Source of the DNA: Marchantia polymorpha subsp. ruderalis
Lineage: Eukaryota > Streptophyta > Marchantiopsida > Marchantiales > Marchantiaceae
NCBI GenBank assembly: GCA_037833965.1
Contig: AP031355.1
Span: 24,081,501 to 24,145,500 of the forward strand
Direction: 5' to 3'
DNA length: 64,000 nt
Shown: piece by piece, positions 1 to 20,920 of the stretch
How the letters are laid out: each line of letters begins with the position of its first letter
How positions within the stretch are numbered: the first letter of the stretch is position 1
Program-made: the position numbers and the translations under genes
The notes under the pieces: model-generated
Database searches by the model: none
Told to the model about the DNA's origin: nothing
What the model saw: the letters and a program-made list of their open reading frames with translations, nothing else

Positions 1-281
1 GAACCAAAACCGAAAGCTTTTAGAACTCATCCCTACAGCCAAGAAACCCAGTATCCTCGAAAACAAATTCATACCCAATTTCGTCACTACTGGTGTAAAG
101 ACCAAGATGAGAAAATAACACCTAAGGCACTTTCATGGTTTCCAAGTATTGCATCGTGAGCCTCGTAAGTGCATACTCTAGATGCTGCGAAATCTACAAA
201 TATTTCACTCAAAGTCTTTCCTCCAAAAATAAATTTAGTTTCTGATTCAAGTGACGTGTGAGAAGGTCATCCAGTCCTCAC
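1..281 (-). other. Intron of the MHX gene, truncated by the window edge
   Basis: Starts at the donor GTGAGG read on the minus strand. Nothing resembling the next MHX exon (expected to begin near a GLGPGTLVGSAAF-like block) is visible in the remaining bases, so the intron runs off the window. Confidence -1.
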
Positions 282-773
282 CTTCAATATACAGGTCACC
301 TAAATGTTGTATGGAGTCTATGATTGCGAGGGAAATTTGGGGCGAACTTGTGCCCAGCGCAAGCAGCGTTATATCTGCTACTGTAGAATTCCATATCTTC
401 TCATGTTGAACTTCTACAATTCCAGTCACTGGGTTCTTTCTGCTGACCTTTCTCGTCTGCTTGACAATCATCTCCATAGCCCTCATATATAAGGCGGTGA
501 TGGTTGCCAATCCAATAAAGCAAAAAACAAGACCGAGGGCATAGAGCACTCCTCGAGTCTGATATCTCCAGACATTTTCTCCTGGAAGGAGAAGGTAACT
601 GGAACAACTTTCTCTCTTACGTGTTGTGTTATCCTGAGAAAACTCAAATACTTCAAGTAAGTAACCAGTAGGTGTTGATATTCCCCAGCAGTCCCAGCCC
701 GCACCAATCAATGAACAAAGTTCGGCAGCAGTGCTTGCCACTCTGGAGGCATTAGATCCGAGATCACCAACAC
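282..773 (-). CDS. MHX: MHX-type cation/proton exchanger (NCX/CaCA superfamily), 5' exon, partial
   Basis: This is the N-terminal part of a plant MHX exchanger, known in Arabidopsis as a vacuolar Mg2+/Zn2+-proton antiporter related to Na+/Ca2+ exchangers. The frame has the family signature LLLPGENVW, a first membrane helix (GVLYALGLVFCFIGLATITA), a basic loop, and the alpha-1 repeat VADITLLALGTSSPQISLAI that lines the ion path. It stops at a good donor (AAG|GTGAGG, exon end 282) after GDLYIEG, where the family continues with further helices; that part lies beyond the left edge. No ATG starts the frame: it is open back to a stop at 814-816, and the codon at 739-741 is GTG. The true start is therefore probably in an upstream exon. 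A possible acceptor (TGCAG) puts the exon start at 773. The family call is firm; the 5' boundary is not. Confidence -1.
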
Positions 774-1800
774 CTGCACGATAGACAGCTTGAAACGAGA
801 GCCGCTTCAGAATCTAGTAACCCAAGATCTACACGTGATACCGCAGTCACAAAGCCTCTTGGGCACATGTACAACAGTGAATCTTCCTCAGCTGAACCAA
901 AATAATACTACAGTTCTGATCCGATATCAGCTTACGTTTTGATGATCGGTTTCAGACTTTTCTCTCGATTTATGCCACAAAGGAAATCCTTGATGATGTC
1001 AACGATTCAAAGTCTATATAGTTTCGAACGACGATCAAACCTGAGCAAACAGACAGTACATCTCCATAAAACCGTACGTTTAAATTCGACCCCGTACCTG
1101 CCATCCTCGTTGCTGAAGGTCAAAGTGAGTGTCCAGATAAGCTACACAATCAGCTACAACTGAGCGCTCTTCTCCTTCGCTTGCCGGTTTTCATCGAGGT
1201 ATGTCGAAAGCGAGAAATATTCCGCAATTCGTACTGAAGTTGATCTGCAACTGAGAGACCTAAAGTTTTAAATATGTGATCTGTTTCGATGAATCCAGCC
1301 CCGTGCCTAGGCCACTTGAAGGTGACTGACATCTCTTCTTAAACCATTTTTATTTGTCGTGGTCGGTCGGAACTCTGCAAAATTCCATCAGAAAAATCAG
1401 GCACACGAAGGAGTAAATACAGAACAATCAGACCGTGAAGCTTATTAACCTAAAAACATGAGATTCGCATTTCGACATTCGGATTTTGCTAAGGTAATTA
1501 GTGGGCCTTTCAAAAAATTCGAGAAGATTCAGTCTGTGCGAGGCCAGTGAATCGTGCAATAGCTAAGAAGTCACGTCAATGCGGGCGTGTCTGAACGACT
1601 GAACAAGTTCACAATCAACCGAATTCGACGGGACTTACGTTAGTCGAAGCCTTTGGCACCTCAGTGTCGCGGAGATGGATGCGGAACGAACTACAACCTC
1701 ACATGCTTCAGCTTGTAGAGTGGAAAAACATGAGGATCTTGAATCTTTGGCAGACTTTCATGGGATGTGGTGAGTCTGGTGACTATTCCATCTCGAGGAG
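774..1800. other. Non-coding stretch upstream of the MHX exon
   Basis: Only short ORFs without coding character. It may hold the rest of the MHX 5' leader or an intron. No recognisable leader-peptide exon was found here. Confidence -1.
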
Positions 1801-3590
1801 TGCAGGTTGAAGATTCTAAAACTTCGTCAATCGGGATGAGGTGATGATTGGACGGGTGTTACTGACAATGCGGGAAAAGTGCACCGTGTACATTACCGTT
1901 ATCGAAGTGCGCATCAAAGGTCTTCGGAAGGTGTCAAATTCATTTCAACGAGAGAAATCCAGGGAGAAGAAGTTGTGCAATTTTGCGACAGGACCAGGGG
2001 GAGCAGAAGCGTTTTCAAGAGAGGAGAGGATATGGAAGCACGCTGGGAGAGGTTTCGGAGAAGTTGTGGAGAATGTTTCGGACCGAATAAATGCGGTCTG
2101 AAGTTCGAGCGCATCAAGGCTTCGGGGCGTCTGGATGGAGGGAGGGAGGGAGGAAGGGAGGGCAGGGAAATGAGGGAAGGAGGTTCGGGAGCGACGACTT
2201 CAGACTCGAGAATCCACCGAGACCGGCAAAAAAAAAACGACTTGCCTTCGGCGGAACAGAATCACAAACGAAGCCAACGACCGACCGCGCAGCTGAGCTG
2301 CGGACGAAATCTCCTACCGCGAGCAATAATTTTATGACGGAAGACCAGAACCTCCAGAGATCTGCCCCGTCTGGTCCCCGTCGAGAAAAGCTGCACTGGC
2401 TCCTCAAATTATCAAACTACATGCTACCGCAGCGACGCTTTTGTTCAACATGTCAACGTCCTACCATGCGCGCCTCCGGACGTGCTCGTCTTTCGTCCGA
2501 AAGAGCACCCAATTGGCGGCATGAAACATGAAACTACACCTGTCTCACTCCACACATGCTCCTCGACTCTACTGTACGACTGCCTACTGGCTCCTGGGTC
2601 AACCTCAGAGCACCGGTCACAGCCTCAAAAGCCACAGACGAGTAGATTTATGCGCCAGATCTCGCTCCACCACCCCTCCCCTCACCCGAGTTAGCCACGC
2701 GCTGTGTCTGCTTGCACCGCAGGTGGCGGGCCCGAACTTACCGATCCATCTTCGAGTGAACATAACCGCGACAATATTTTACTCGAGCAGTTTGTGCGCC
2801 ACTCATGGGATTTCGCCTTGCGGCCACCATTGCGACGCACATGCTGCCGAGCGCCAACTCGTCTCCAGCTTGACGACGAGCCAGAGCCGAGCAGCAACAG
2901 AAGCGAGCGGGGGACAGAGCCACGCCCAACCCGGACCGGAAAACATACCTCGCAGGCGGGCGACAACAGCTGGACGCCTGTCGCTTCACGTCCCGAATTG
3001 GAAGTGCGGGAGGCTCCCGGCGAGGGCCGGGCCGCGAGGACGATGGGCCTCGTGAGCTCGCGCGAACCGGAAGAGGAAAGATCGAAGGCGCAGGAGAATA
3101 ATGAGCTCGACACGTCGTCAGATCTTGTCCGGATGGTGCTGCGGATGCTTCTGCTTCTGCTTCTGCTTCTTCTTCTCCTGCGCCTCTTTATCTTGATTGC
3201 GAAGCTGTCACCGCGCTCGCACATTCTCCCCCCTCGTCCGCTTGACATCACTCTTTGCCCGCCCCGATGCCGATCGTCGCAGCCCTCCTCGCAATCGCCC
3301 TCCTCTCCTCCCGGGCCCAGCACCTCTCTGCCCAAATTCTCCGCAATTTCTTCCTCCTGATGACGACGACGACGAAGAAAAAGAAGCAGAAGAAGAAGAA
3401 CACGACGACGACGAATCTCTCGCTCTCGCTCTCCCTCTCATTGGCCTCCGTCGCGCGCGACGTCGCGAGATCTCCTTCCGCGACCATGGACGGATCCTCG
3501 TCCGTCACTCCGTCTCGCGACTTCCGCCGCTCGCCCGGAGTCTCATGTCGCCCTTTGTTTCCGGGGAACCGCTTCGTGACTGCGAAGGCG
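1801..3590. promoter_or_regulatory. GC-rich, low-complexity island, probable promoter/leader region
   Basis: GC-rich block with pyrimidine-rich tracts and trinucleotide runs: CTTCTG units around 3146-3180, GAC/GAA units around 3358-3415, CTCTCG runs around 3416-3440. Long ORFs occur in most frames on both strands, which is what high GC does by chance; they translate to Arg/Ser/Glu/Lys-rich low-complexity sequence. Such islands precede several genes in this window. Promoter function is inferred from composition and position only. Confidence -1.
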
Positions 3591-3595
3591 CCGGC

Positions 3596-3603
3596 TATAA
3601 AAA
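3596..3603 (+). promoter_or_regulatory. TATA box (plus strand)
   Basis: TATAAAAA in the context GGCTATAAAAAGCG, preceded by CT-rich tracts like plant Y-patches. It points rightwards, but no convincing coding exon follows before 8.17 kb, so it may drive a non-coding or unrecognised transcript. A chance match cannot be excluded. Confidence -1.
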
Positions 3604-6600
3604 GCGACGTCGGCGCCGGTTACGCTGCCCGGCGACCTTCGCGTTTCTGTGACCACTGCTGTTTCGACGACGCCGGTGCTTCGATGCGCTTCGTATTTTT
3701 AGCATCTCACTGAGCGGCGTTGATTTTTGCGACTTCCTGCGGCGGTGAATATGTTTTCACCACAACATGTCCATTTATCTAAATTAAGTCCGAAATATAT
3801 ACATATATATTACTTATTCTTTATGTCTAGGTTTCGGTGCACCATCCAAGCAGACTAACTTGGCTGATTTCAGCTCTTCTGTGGGGGGTGGTCTCATTTA
3901 AACTCTTATATATTATTGAAATGAATACGATTCAATATTATTTTTTTCCATTGAGGTATACAGACCAGTAAATCAGAGCTGAACACCTTTTTTCAAGTAA
4001 GGGCTGGCGAGGGCATGAGAAAGATTGGGGGAGATGGCGACAGAACTTTTTCCTCTGTCCACTGCGCTTCGGGTTTGGAATCTCTCGATCGGCGCAGCCG
4101 GTCACGGAGGTCCCGAACGACGGCAGCGACGGCAGCCTGCGACGTGCGAGGAGAGGCACGCGCAGGCCACCAGTCACGATGCAGGAAGAGATCGGCCAGC
4201 GGCATCCGGAGCGGGATCCCGAGGCGGCATGTGCAGATCCGCGGCCCGTCGGAGGGTGGCGGGGGAAGGGGGCAGCGGGAGCCCCACCGCGCGCGAGAGT
4301 TAGCACATTTGGCTGATGATTTGCCATCATTGTGGACCCGCGGAATGGAATCCACAACCCCAAATGGAATCCACAACGCCTTTTGCCCCCGGTCCGCTGC
4401 CATCACTGTGACGACGACGGACGTGCCAGCGAGGACGGCACCAAGCGCCATGATGCCTCCCCGGTGCCCCTCATCTCACCGCCGGCACTCGTTCGGGGGT
4501 TCGCCCAGCCCCTGCCCCCGCCCTTCGCAACGTGTGATGCTTTACGTCGGCGGTAATCCACCTCAAAGAATCCGTGGACGTTAGGATCCGCCCCCACGAC
4601 CCCGAGGCGTCGAGACTAGGACATTCTTTAGGCTTTGCGTTCGTGATTAGAGCCCGAGGATTGCCGCGGACGCGATTCGGCCACCAGCTCGGTAGCATTG
4701 CAACGAACCGAAATCATAGTTTAATGCGTGCGCTCGATCACGCGGGCGGAAACGCTTTTCTTGTTTCGTGCAGGAGTCTAAACCTACATCGCCCGCGGAG
4801 AGTCCGGTTGGGCTCGGCCTCACCAAACCGGAGCCGGCGATGTTTTCCATGACGCGCGCGAATCTGCATCGGGTGAGTTTCGGTGGTAAGCTTTTCAGCC
4901 GCAGTGCGAGAATGTCTTGTGCTCGGACGGATGGCGCAAAACGAAGCGCAGCTTCTGAGGTTCATAGATGAGGTGCCGGCCGATCCACATGGAAATCGAG
5001 ATGTCCGTGAGCACAGCAGTTCGGCAGGGCATGTGCCACTTTCGGCATGTGTTTTGGATCTATGCGCTTTGGTGACGCGGTCGACGAGTCGCGAAACCCA
5101 CAGCTCTGACTTTCGCGATCCTCTGAGATATTATCAACGACACCCTCTGTCAGCTTCGGGTCCCTCTAATATTTTTAATTCGAGATCGATCGAACGCGGG
5201 CTCTGGCCTACACAGAGCTAAATGCAAAGAATTCTATCCTCGGGAATCTTTAATTTTTCTGTTCGGCTCCCCGCGAGCCTATCTTCTTCTCTTCCGTGAT
5301 GAAATTGGAGAGCTGCCTTTGGCTCCTCGAGGCGGGAGGTGAGAACACATTTTAGCTCACGAAGAAATAGAGCCCGAGACGGTTCTCGGCCTCTCCGACG
5401 TCACGGTTCCACGACCGAGACCACTGCGACGCAGAAGCGCCTCGTCGCGGGGGCGGAAACCGTCAGCGGCTGCCGGCGAGTCATAAGCCCCGAAACCGCA
5501 CGCCTCTTTGGGGCCTATCGTCGCCGGCTATCTTCGACCCGCCCCCAGCTGAAGCCCGGCGGGGAAGCACCCGCTGGGCCAAGTCGAACCCCGGGGGGCA
5601 AGAGGATTTCGCCCTCGCTCACACGGAGGGCGTCCGCTGCTCGAGGAGACAAGCGCATCGCGACACGACGACGATGGAGGGAGTGCAGGGGGTTGGGTCT
5701 ATTGACCTTTCGTCGTACCACTCGCTGTCTCCTAGCCCCGTACCCCCATGGGGCCTAGAGCCTAGGTCAAAGCACCTGGACATCATCCGGTCGCCCATGG
5801 CGACCGAAATGTCACGGCACGTCGACGGTGGCAAGAGGGCCCTGCAACGGGACGTCGGGAGTACTTGGCACTCGCTACGGGGTCCGGACTCCCGGCACGG
5901 AACCACCGCGCCACTGTACGATGCCGGTACGAATTGCACACGTGGGTGGCTCGAGTGGGACCGCCGGTCAGATAGGGGAGACCGTGCGGACCGTGGGGCG
6001 TGCATTCTTCAAAATTGCGGGGGCTGGGGGTATATCCCCAAGGACAAGAGCCAGTTCCAGCGCTAATTTGGCGAGTAAGGGGGGGAGAGGGGGGGGAGGG
6101 GTAAAGCATGGCAAGGGGGAGGTTGGAGAGGGGGAGGCAAGCGGAGGTGTCGGCTGGCTGAAAAAGTGGAGCGTAAATTTGGACGGGGCCAGTGGCAGAA
6201 GGGGGACAAGGCTGGCCTCGGGCCAAAAGTTCGTTCACTGTAGGAATATCACGCGAGAAGGAAGTCACGAATCGAGAGCGAGGCGCTCTCGCTCTCGTAC
6301 TGGCCGGGGATCCAGCAGCGTTACAGCATGACCTTCATGGGCTTGACATTCGTGGAGTGGGGGCACTCAGGAGGCAGCCGGAACTCGGACTCGGGGTCAA
6401 CCCGGTTGTCTACGTTCGCGCATTCTAGATCCCGTCCTTGCACTGACACCGGTACTGTGCTGTACCCGATCCGCATTTGTAATCACCAGCTGCTCGTTCG
6501 AGTCCCTGGCCAGTGGCAGGCAGGCGGTGGAACTACGAGCGTCGACTTGGTGGTGAGAATTTCCGAGCTTTCGAGCACTATGGCAGACTGAGCAGAGATT

Positions 6601-7030
6601 TCGGCACAGTAATGAACTTGCTCGACTGTCGATCGAGGATCCAACCGGTGGCTCATCAGCTGCCGAGCGTTTCTGCATCTGGCCAGGCGATCTGACTATC
6701 TATATCCATGCCTATTGTGGGGTGGCGGTGGAAGACGCAGCTGCGAAGCATTGGGGCGTGAAGGATCTGCGAAGATGTCCTTCGCAGACCCACCGAAACA
6801 CGACGTCCTCTGCCTGCCTCCGCCCTCACTTCCAGCACCGTAGACGAAGGAAGCGTGCGTCTGTTGATTCGTCGAGCCTGCGGGGTCGCCATTCTCGCTC
6901 TGAAGCAAACCACCCGTCCACAACCTGCGGCCCTGTACAACGACAAGGATATTACCATCACCAGGGTTTGGAGTGGGTTACCCACATCTCGAGATTTTAC
7001 CAACTGCAACCTATAAACCAGATACGGGAA
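3604..7030. other. GC-rich stretch without a recognised gene
   Basis: GC-rich for most of its length, with many overlapping ORFs on both strands, none resembling a known family. Two candidates are noted elsewhere: a minus-strand ORF starting at ATG 4451 with a hydrophobic first 18 residues, and a 51-codon minus-strand ORF at 6321-6476. The 14-base string ATGGAATCCACAAC occurs twice within about 4345-4377. No tRNA or rRNA was seen. Confidence -1.
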
Positions 7031-8173
7031 GACTCGTAAATTCGATCCTCCAACCTAAAACTATTCGACCAGAGCATCTTGGACTGTGGATCGCATAATA
7101 TCAACGAAGTGTCGGTTCCACGCCTTAGTTGGTAAAATTGTTCCAGATCATGATGGAGATAATTGAATGTCTAATCTGCGAGTCTCAGGTAACATAATCC
7201 CGACCCTACCACTTTCTCTGGTCGGGAATCGAAAGATGTGTGTTGGTGAAGGAGTCTCTGGAATGTGGGCGAAGACTGATGTCCAATTATAGGAAGGATA
7301 AGAAAGCTGTCCTGGCATACGACAGAATGACATCGTCAGATGTTCCAAGGCAAGTTAAGAACCAGAAGTTAAGAGCGCTATTTTAAGAGTGGGAACGGCA
7401 TTATCGAGTTCAATATGTCTGACAGTTGCAGACTTTCCATTTTTGCACATTCTGACGCGGCGGTACGAGGCCGTGTTTCCATGCCGCATTCTGTACCAGG
7501 ATGCATCATCGACCTGGCGAATGCTTTGACACGACGACTTCATGTGACACTCTGATGGCAGCCAAATTAAGAAGAGACATGTGGCACAACTTCAATAGGC
7601 ACGCAGGGGACTGAGATGTTCTGATTAAGGTGACATTTCCAGCAACTTCATTACAAAAATTGTGTGCCAGACCCAGCTCCCAGGATGGAATATCATCCTC
7701 ACTAGGCCGTAAAGCAAGCTTATGGTCACTTGCTAGGTCAAGATATCCGTAAAAAATCTTAGCCGACAGCAGGCACCTAATTATTCACATCTACAATGCT
7801 CCACAAGAAACAGCCCATCCATAATGAGCAGACGACTGGTTCTTGGGAAAGTTGCAATTGAGCCTGTATAACAAGCTGTTCAGCCACAATCTGACCCAAC
7901 TCGTCCCTACGTCGATGCCTCCTCTTTGATTACCACCACGTCGTCGGAAGTCGAAGATAAGTCCTCAAAGAGTTGAACTAGGAAATCCTATTCGCGAAGC
8001 ATACTGTACTCGAGGCCTCTTTCTAAAGTTCCAACGCTGTCATCCATCAAAACCCGCCGCGGGTATTTGTGACAAACCACTATGATCAGGTTCGTCGAAA
8101 GAGGAGACAGCAGCACAGCCAGTGTTGACCCTACGATCAAATGGCCGATAATATCTACAAGGATGTTCGAAAT
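7031..8173. other. Spacer, probably including the 3' UTR of the AAA ATPase gene
   Basis: Mixed composition, short ORFs only. The part adjoining 8174 is expected to be the 3' UTR of the minus-strand AAA ATPase gene. No separate feature is visible. Confidence -1.
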
Positions 8174-17682
<9,509 letters not shown>

Positions 17683-17994
17683 TTGTCAACACTGGCCACA
17701 CCACGAATTACAGAATTAGCTAAATGTCAAGCTTCCACAGAGCATACTAACAATTCAAATATGGAACGGAAGACCCCAAAAGAGCAAGGACAAACCAGGC
17801 AAGTTTCCAACTTAAAAGAACAGTAGCTACTGGATGTCGATCAGCAAAAGCCAAACCATAATATTCAAAGTGAGCGGCGTTGTACCCGAGCGCAAATCTT
17901 CTCGTACTACAACATGACACCAAAATGGGATCCATGCTAACGTAAACAGTGGATAAATACAAATCCATGCAAAACAACCACATATGCATGCTGA

Positions 17995-18005
17995 TATATA
18001 TGTTT
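17995..18005 (-). promoter_or_regulatory. Possible TATA-like element upstream of the AAA ATPase gene
   Basis: CATATATATCAG read on the minus strand lies about 310 bases upstream of the ATG at 17682. It fits a TATA-driven start with a short leader, but TATATA strings are common in this AT-rich sequence, so support is weak. Confidence -1.
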
Positions 18006-18620
18006 AAAACCTTCAAACTCCACATGATGAAAGCTTATGAATCTATGATATTTGACGGAAGAAACCTCCTGTGGACTCCCCGGGCGCAATCATGCAAGAT
18101 GGCGCAAACTGTTGACTCCAACTATAAACGTTCCTATCCTGCTTGTAAACATGTTTCTAGTAAGCACATGAAAGTACTGTCCCCGAGTATGGGTAAGTAT
18201 ATGGCGGTTGGTTTCCGAAACAAAAACAGAGCTAATTGGATCGTTCTAAGAAAAAGGGAATTCATTTCCTTCCCTGACGTTCGAGAGCTAATACTCTTTG
18301 AAAAAACAAGTGTATTCAAAATTCAAGAAGAGCTGAAAATTCTCACCCACGACAAAGTTATTCCAGATTTTTAGTACCAAAGAGATATTTGAGACCCAAT
18401 ACACAAACGGGAATGCATGTGATTGGGCCCTTTACGAGGCTGCACTGACAGAAATTGTACAAATCTGTTCCAAGGCCAAGAGGAAGTGATAGCGAGATGG
18501 ATATTAGTCAAAGAACAAAGAATAACCAAAAGAGATTTCCTAATGAGATTATCTTATGCTTGGATTAAGATAGTGGAGAACTCTTCTTCAGTTTTTTAAA
18601 GTGGTAAAACGAATTCCGTC
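18006..18620. other. Spacer upstream of the AAA ATPase gene
   Basis: Mixed composition with short ORFs only. Probably promoter of the AAA ATPase gene; no defined site beyond the weak TATA-like string at 17995. Confidence -1.
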
Positions 18621-19500
18621 TTAAGACATCACGTGAGTCTTCAATGGTCCAATTCGCAATACTCCGTAAATTTGATGGGCGACCCTTGACAGAGTGAAGA
18701 TGATGGGCAGAAGAACTGCCAGAAATTGAGAAATCTGAAAGTTTCGAAAAACTAACTCAAAGATGAATACAACAAACGCAACCTGACCTAAGGAGCCATG
18801 GAGACATCCAGGGTCCATGTGAAGGTTAAAATAGAGAAGTAGCGCTTCACAAAATCAGTAAATACGCCTCATTAACCTGATTAATGTGTAGGTATCAGGG
18901 AACCCTGGATTAGATGGGCGACAGAATATAATCCCACTCTTAGAAATGCTAATAAGCCAGTTTGAATGGACACAAGTCAGCTGTTTTCTGCTTGCAAAGC
19001 AATCTTTTGAGGCTGTCATCCAGAATCCTTAGTTTATCCTCCTTGGCAATATATACTATGGCGACAATGGCAACGAGTAACCATCACAATAAACAACAAA
19101 TTACGATCTGCATGTCCCACCTCTTACAGTGGAAAAGAGGAGAGACGAGGTGTACAACTTAATCAGATGTCAACTCCGGTTTCCAGGTTTCTTGTCCATC
19201 CTCTATAGAACAGCAAATGGCTCCTTCCACACTGCATAAATGCCGTTGAATCGAAAGGTAGGAGTGGGTTCAGCGAGAGACTACAAGAATCATGAATTGC
19301 TGCTGAATCAAATAGAAAGAAAATAAAAAACCTCCAGCGATGTTAGTGGGCTCCGAACTTTCCTGAATTTGCTGATAGGTGAAAGATCAAGAGACCTGAC
19401 CATTGATCACCTTCATTATGATGTCACCTTCATTATCAGATCATGGACTACCAGACTGTATGCTTTCTACTACAGCAGCTCACACGAATTTCCAGTAAGC
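18621..19500 (-). other. Possible exon remnants, minus strand
   Basis: Three short exon-like pieces lie in line on the minus strand. One at about 19348-19368 reads ESSEPTNIAG and ends at a GT. One at about 19163-19235 reads CCSIEDGQETWKPELTSD to a stop. One at about 18625-18785 encodes a hydrophobic segment, FQISQFLAVLLPIIFTLS, to a stop at 18621. They may be 3' exons of the gene suggested at 19518-19766. Reading frames and splice sites could not be joined with certainty, and nothing matched a family I know. Confidence -1.
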
Positions 19501-19517
19501 TGATCCAGTGAGAAACT

Positions 19518-19766
19518 AACCCACAGCTAGGCGAAAAACCCGTTGTAATTTTGAATTTTCTCTTGTCGTACTTTAAAGATTCCCTGCTCTCGTCGTAATC
19601 TGCTTCGATTATGCCGTTTGACCAGAAACCAGGGCACGGGTAGTTCAGATATTGATTGTGCCACCAGATGAGCATAACAAGATTTGGATAGAGTTCCGAG
19701 TCGCAATCTGGAAGTTCCTGGCAAGGATGCCACCGCCCTACTTCTGACCAGGACAGCTCAAGTTCA
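19518..19766 (-). CDS. Unidentified protein-coding exon (candidate)
   Basis: A minus-strand frame is open for about 80 codons and has the look of real protein: mixed composition, Trp and Cys clusters, no simple repeats. Blocks are WHPCQELPDCDSELYPN, LVMLIWWHNQYLNYPCPGFW and ESLKYDKRKFKITTGFS. A plausible acceptor is CTGGTCAG (exon start about 19743) and a plausible donor is GTTAGT (exon end about 19522). No ATG in the right place was found, so the start would be in an upstream exon, perhaps in the GC-rich block before 20.5 kb, behind the TATA box at 20912. I do not recognise the family. It could be a real small gene, a pseudogene piece or a chance ORF. Confidence -1.
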
Positions 19767-20099
19767 ATCTATCCGGCTTTCGATTTAAATTGTTCGAGAT
19801 AACTCCTGCGCCAGCCGATCTGAAGGATATCAATTGACGCAAGCCTGCTCACTTGAAAGATGAAGTACTTCAGTACACAGTGGATCGACGACAGTAGGTC
19901 AACAATACGGCCGAATACGTGTCAGCCCAACAGACGTGGTTCCAATCGCTTTTAGCCACAGTCTCTTAGTAACAACTGTGCGTATCTCTTTCATCTTCAG
20001 GAGAAGAGCTGAGAGGACACAGAAGAGCTCAATATTCAGTTGCGCTAAATTAAGAGTCTCGTGACCGGTCCAAGTCGCCAGGAGAAAACAAACGCCACC

Positions 20100-20900
20100 G
20101 ATGGGAGCTCTGCGGAGATTCCATAATTGGCAAGCAAGGCCGAATTCCCCACCACCACCACCCTACGGACGACTGACGACGCAGAAGCCGATCGCTGCCA
20201 TCGACCTCGACGTCAATTCCTCCGCAGGTCAGAGGGCCATCGAGTCACGAGAATCACAGTGCTCTGCACGTGTTCTCGATCTCATTCTGCGCTCCCCGAT
20301 CGCACTCGAGTTCGAACTCTCGGAGCACGGCAAGACACGCAACCCGTGTTCGACGTGATGCGCGCTAGATAAGCTGACAAAACCCACTGCCCCTAGGGTC
20401 GTCCTCGTCCTCGTCCTCGTCGTATCGGACGTTGCTTGGCCAAACAGCTCTCGCCTTAGGGTTCCCGCAGCGGATACCTCCAAGATCGTTCGGAATACCA
20501 GCGTCGCGCCCGAAACAAGCGAACTGGCGCCCACAGTGGAATGACAGAAGGCAGTACGAAACTACATGGAATTGTTGTTGCAGGCCCCGTCAGCTCTCGC
20601 GAGCCCTTTTTCTCCTCCCCCCGCCCTCGGCTCCCATTTCTCTCCCCTTCTCTTCCCCGGGCTTCAGTGAGTCGCGAGCCCTTGACGCGTCGCTTCCGCG
20701 CCGATCGAGGGAGCAGCTTGTGGCATCGGCCGAGCCAACACGAGCCGAGCGAATCGAATCCCTCGCTCGCTCTCTTTCTCTTTCTTTTTCTCTTGGAGAT
20801 GGTGCACAAGTCGTTCGGTTCAAAGAAAGAAAGACTCGGAGAAGACCACGACACAGTTGCTGCTGCACACGATGCTTCCTTCTTCGTTATGCCTGCCATT
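20100..20900 (-). promoter_or_regulatory. GC-rich island, probable promoter/5' leader of a minus-strand gene
   Basis: GC-rich block with CGTCCT repeats (about 20400-20430) and CT-rich tracts, flanked by AT-rich sequence. ORFs on both strands are low-complexity. A TATA box on the minus strand sits at its right edge (20912-20920), so transcription probably runs left through it. Whether it serves the candidate gene at 18.6-19.8 kb or a long leader of the AAA ATPase gene is not settled. Confidence -1.
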
Positions 20901-20911
20901 TTTTTATCCTT

Positions 20912-20920
20912 CTTTATATA
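20912..20920 (-). promoter_or_regulatory. TATA box (minus strand)
   Basis: TATATAAAG read on the minus strand, at the edge of the GC-rich island, with pyrimidine-rich sequence downstream in the direction of transcription. Good match to a plant TATA box, but its gene is uncertain. Confidence -1.

Noticed and set aside
2691..3360. Long overlapping ORFs on both strands (about 215 codons each)
   Set aside because: Low-complexity Arg/Ser/Glu/Leu products in a GC-rich, repeat-containing island; open frames are expected by chance.
5339..6331. Several 130-167-codon ORFs
   Set aside because: Overlap in most frames of a GC-rich segment with no domain, signal or splice structure.
6440..6515. tRNA-like T-loop (GTTCGAGTC)
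   Set aside because: The flanking bases do not form T-arm or acceptor stems and no anticodon arm can be drawn.
19022..19085. Membrane-helix-like reading (LLVAIVAIVYIAKEDK) on the minus strand
   Set aside because: Preceded at once by an in-frame TGA with no acceptor between; the hydrophobic reading may simply reflect a T-rich intron end.
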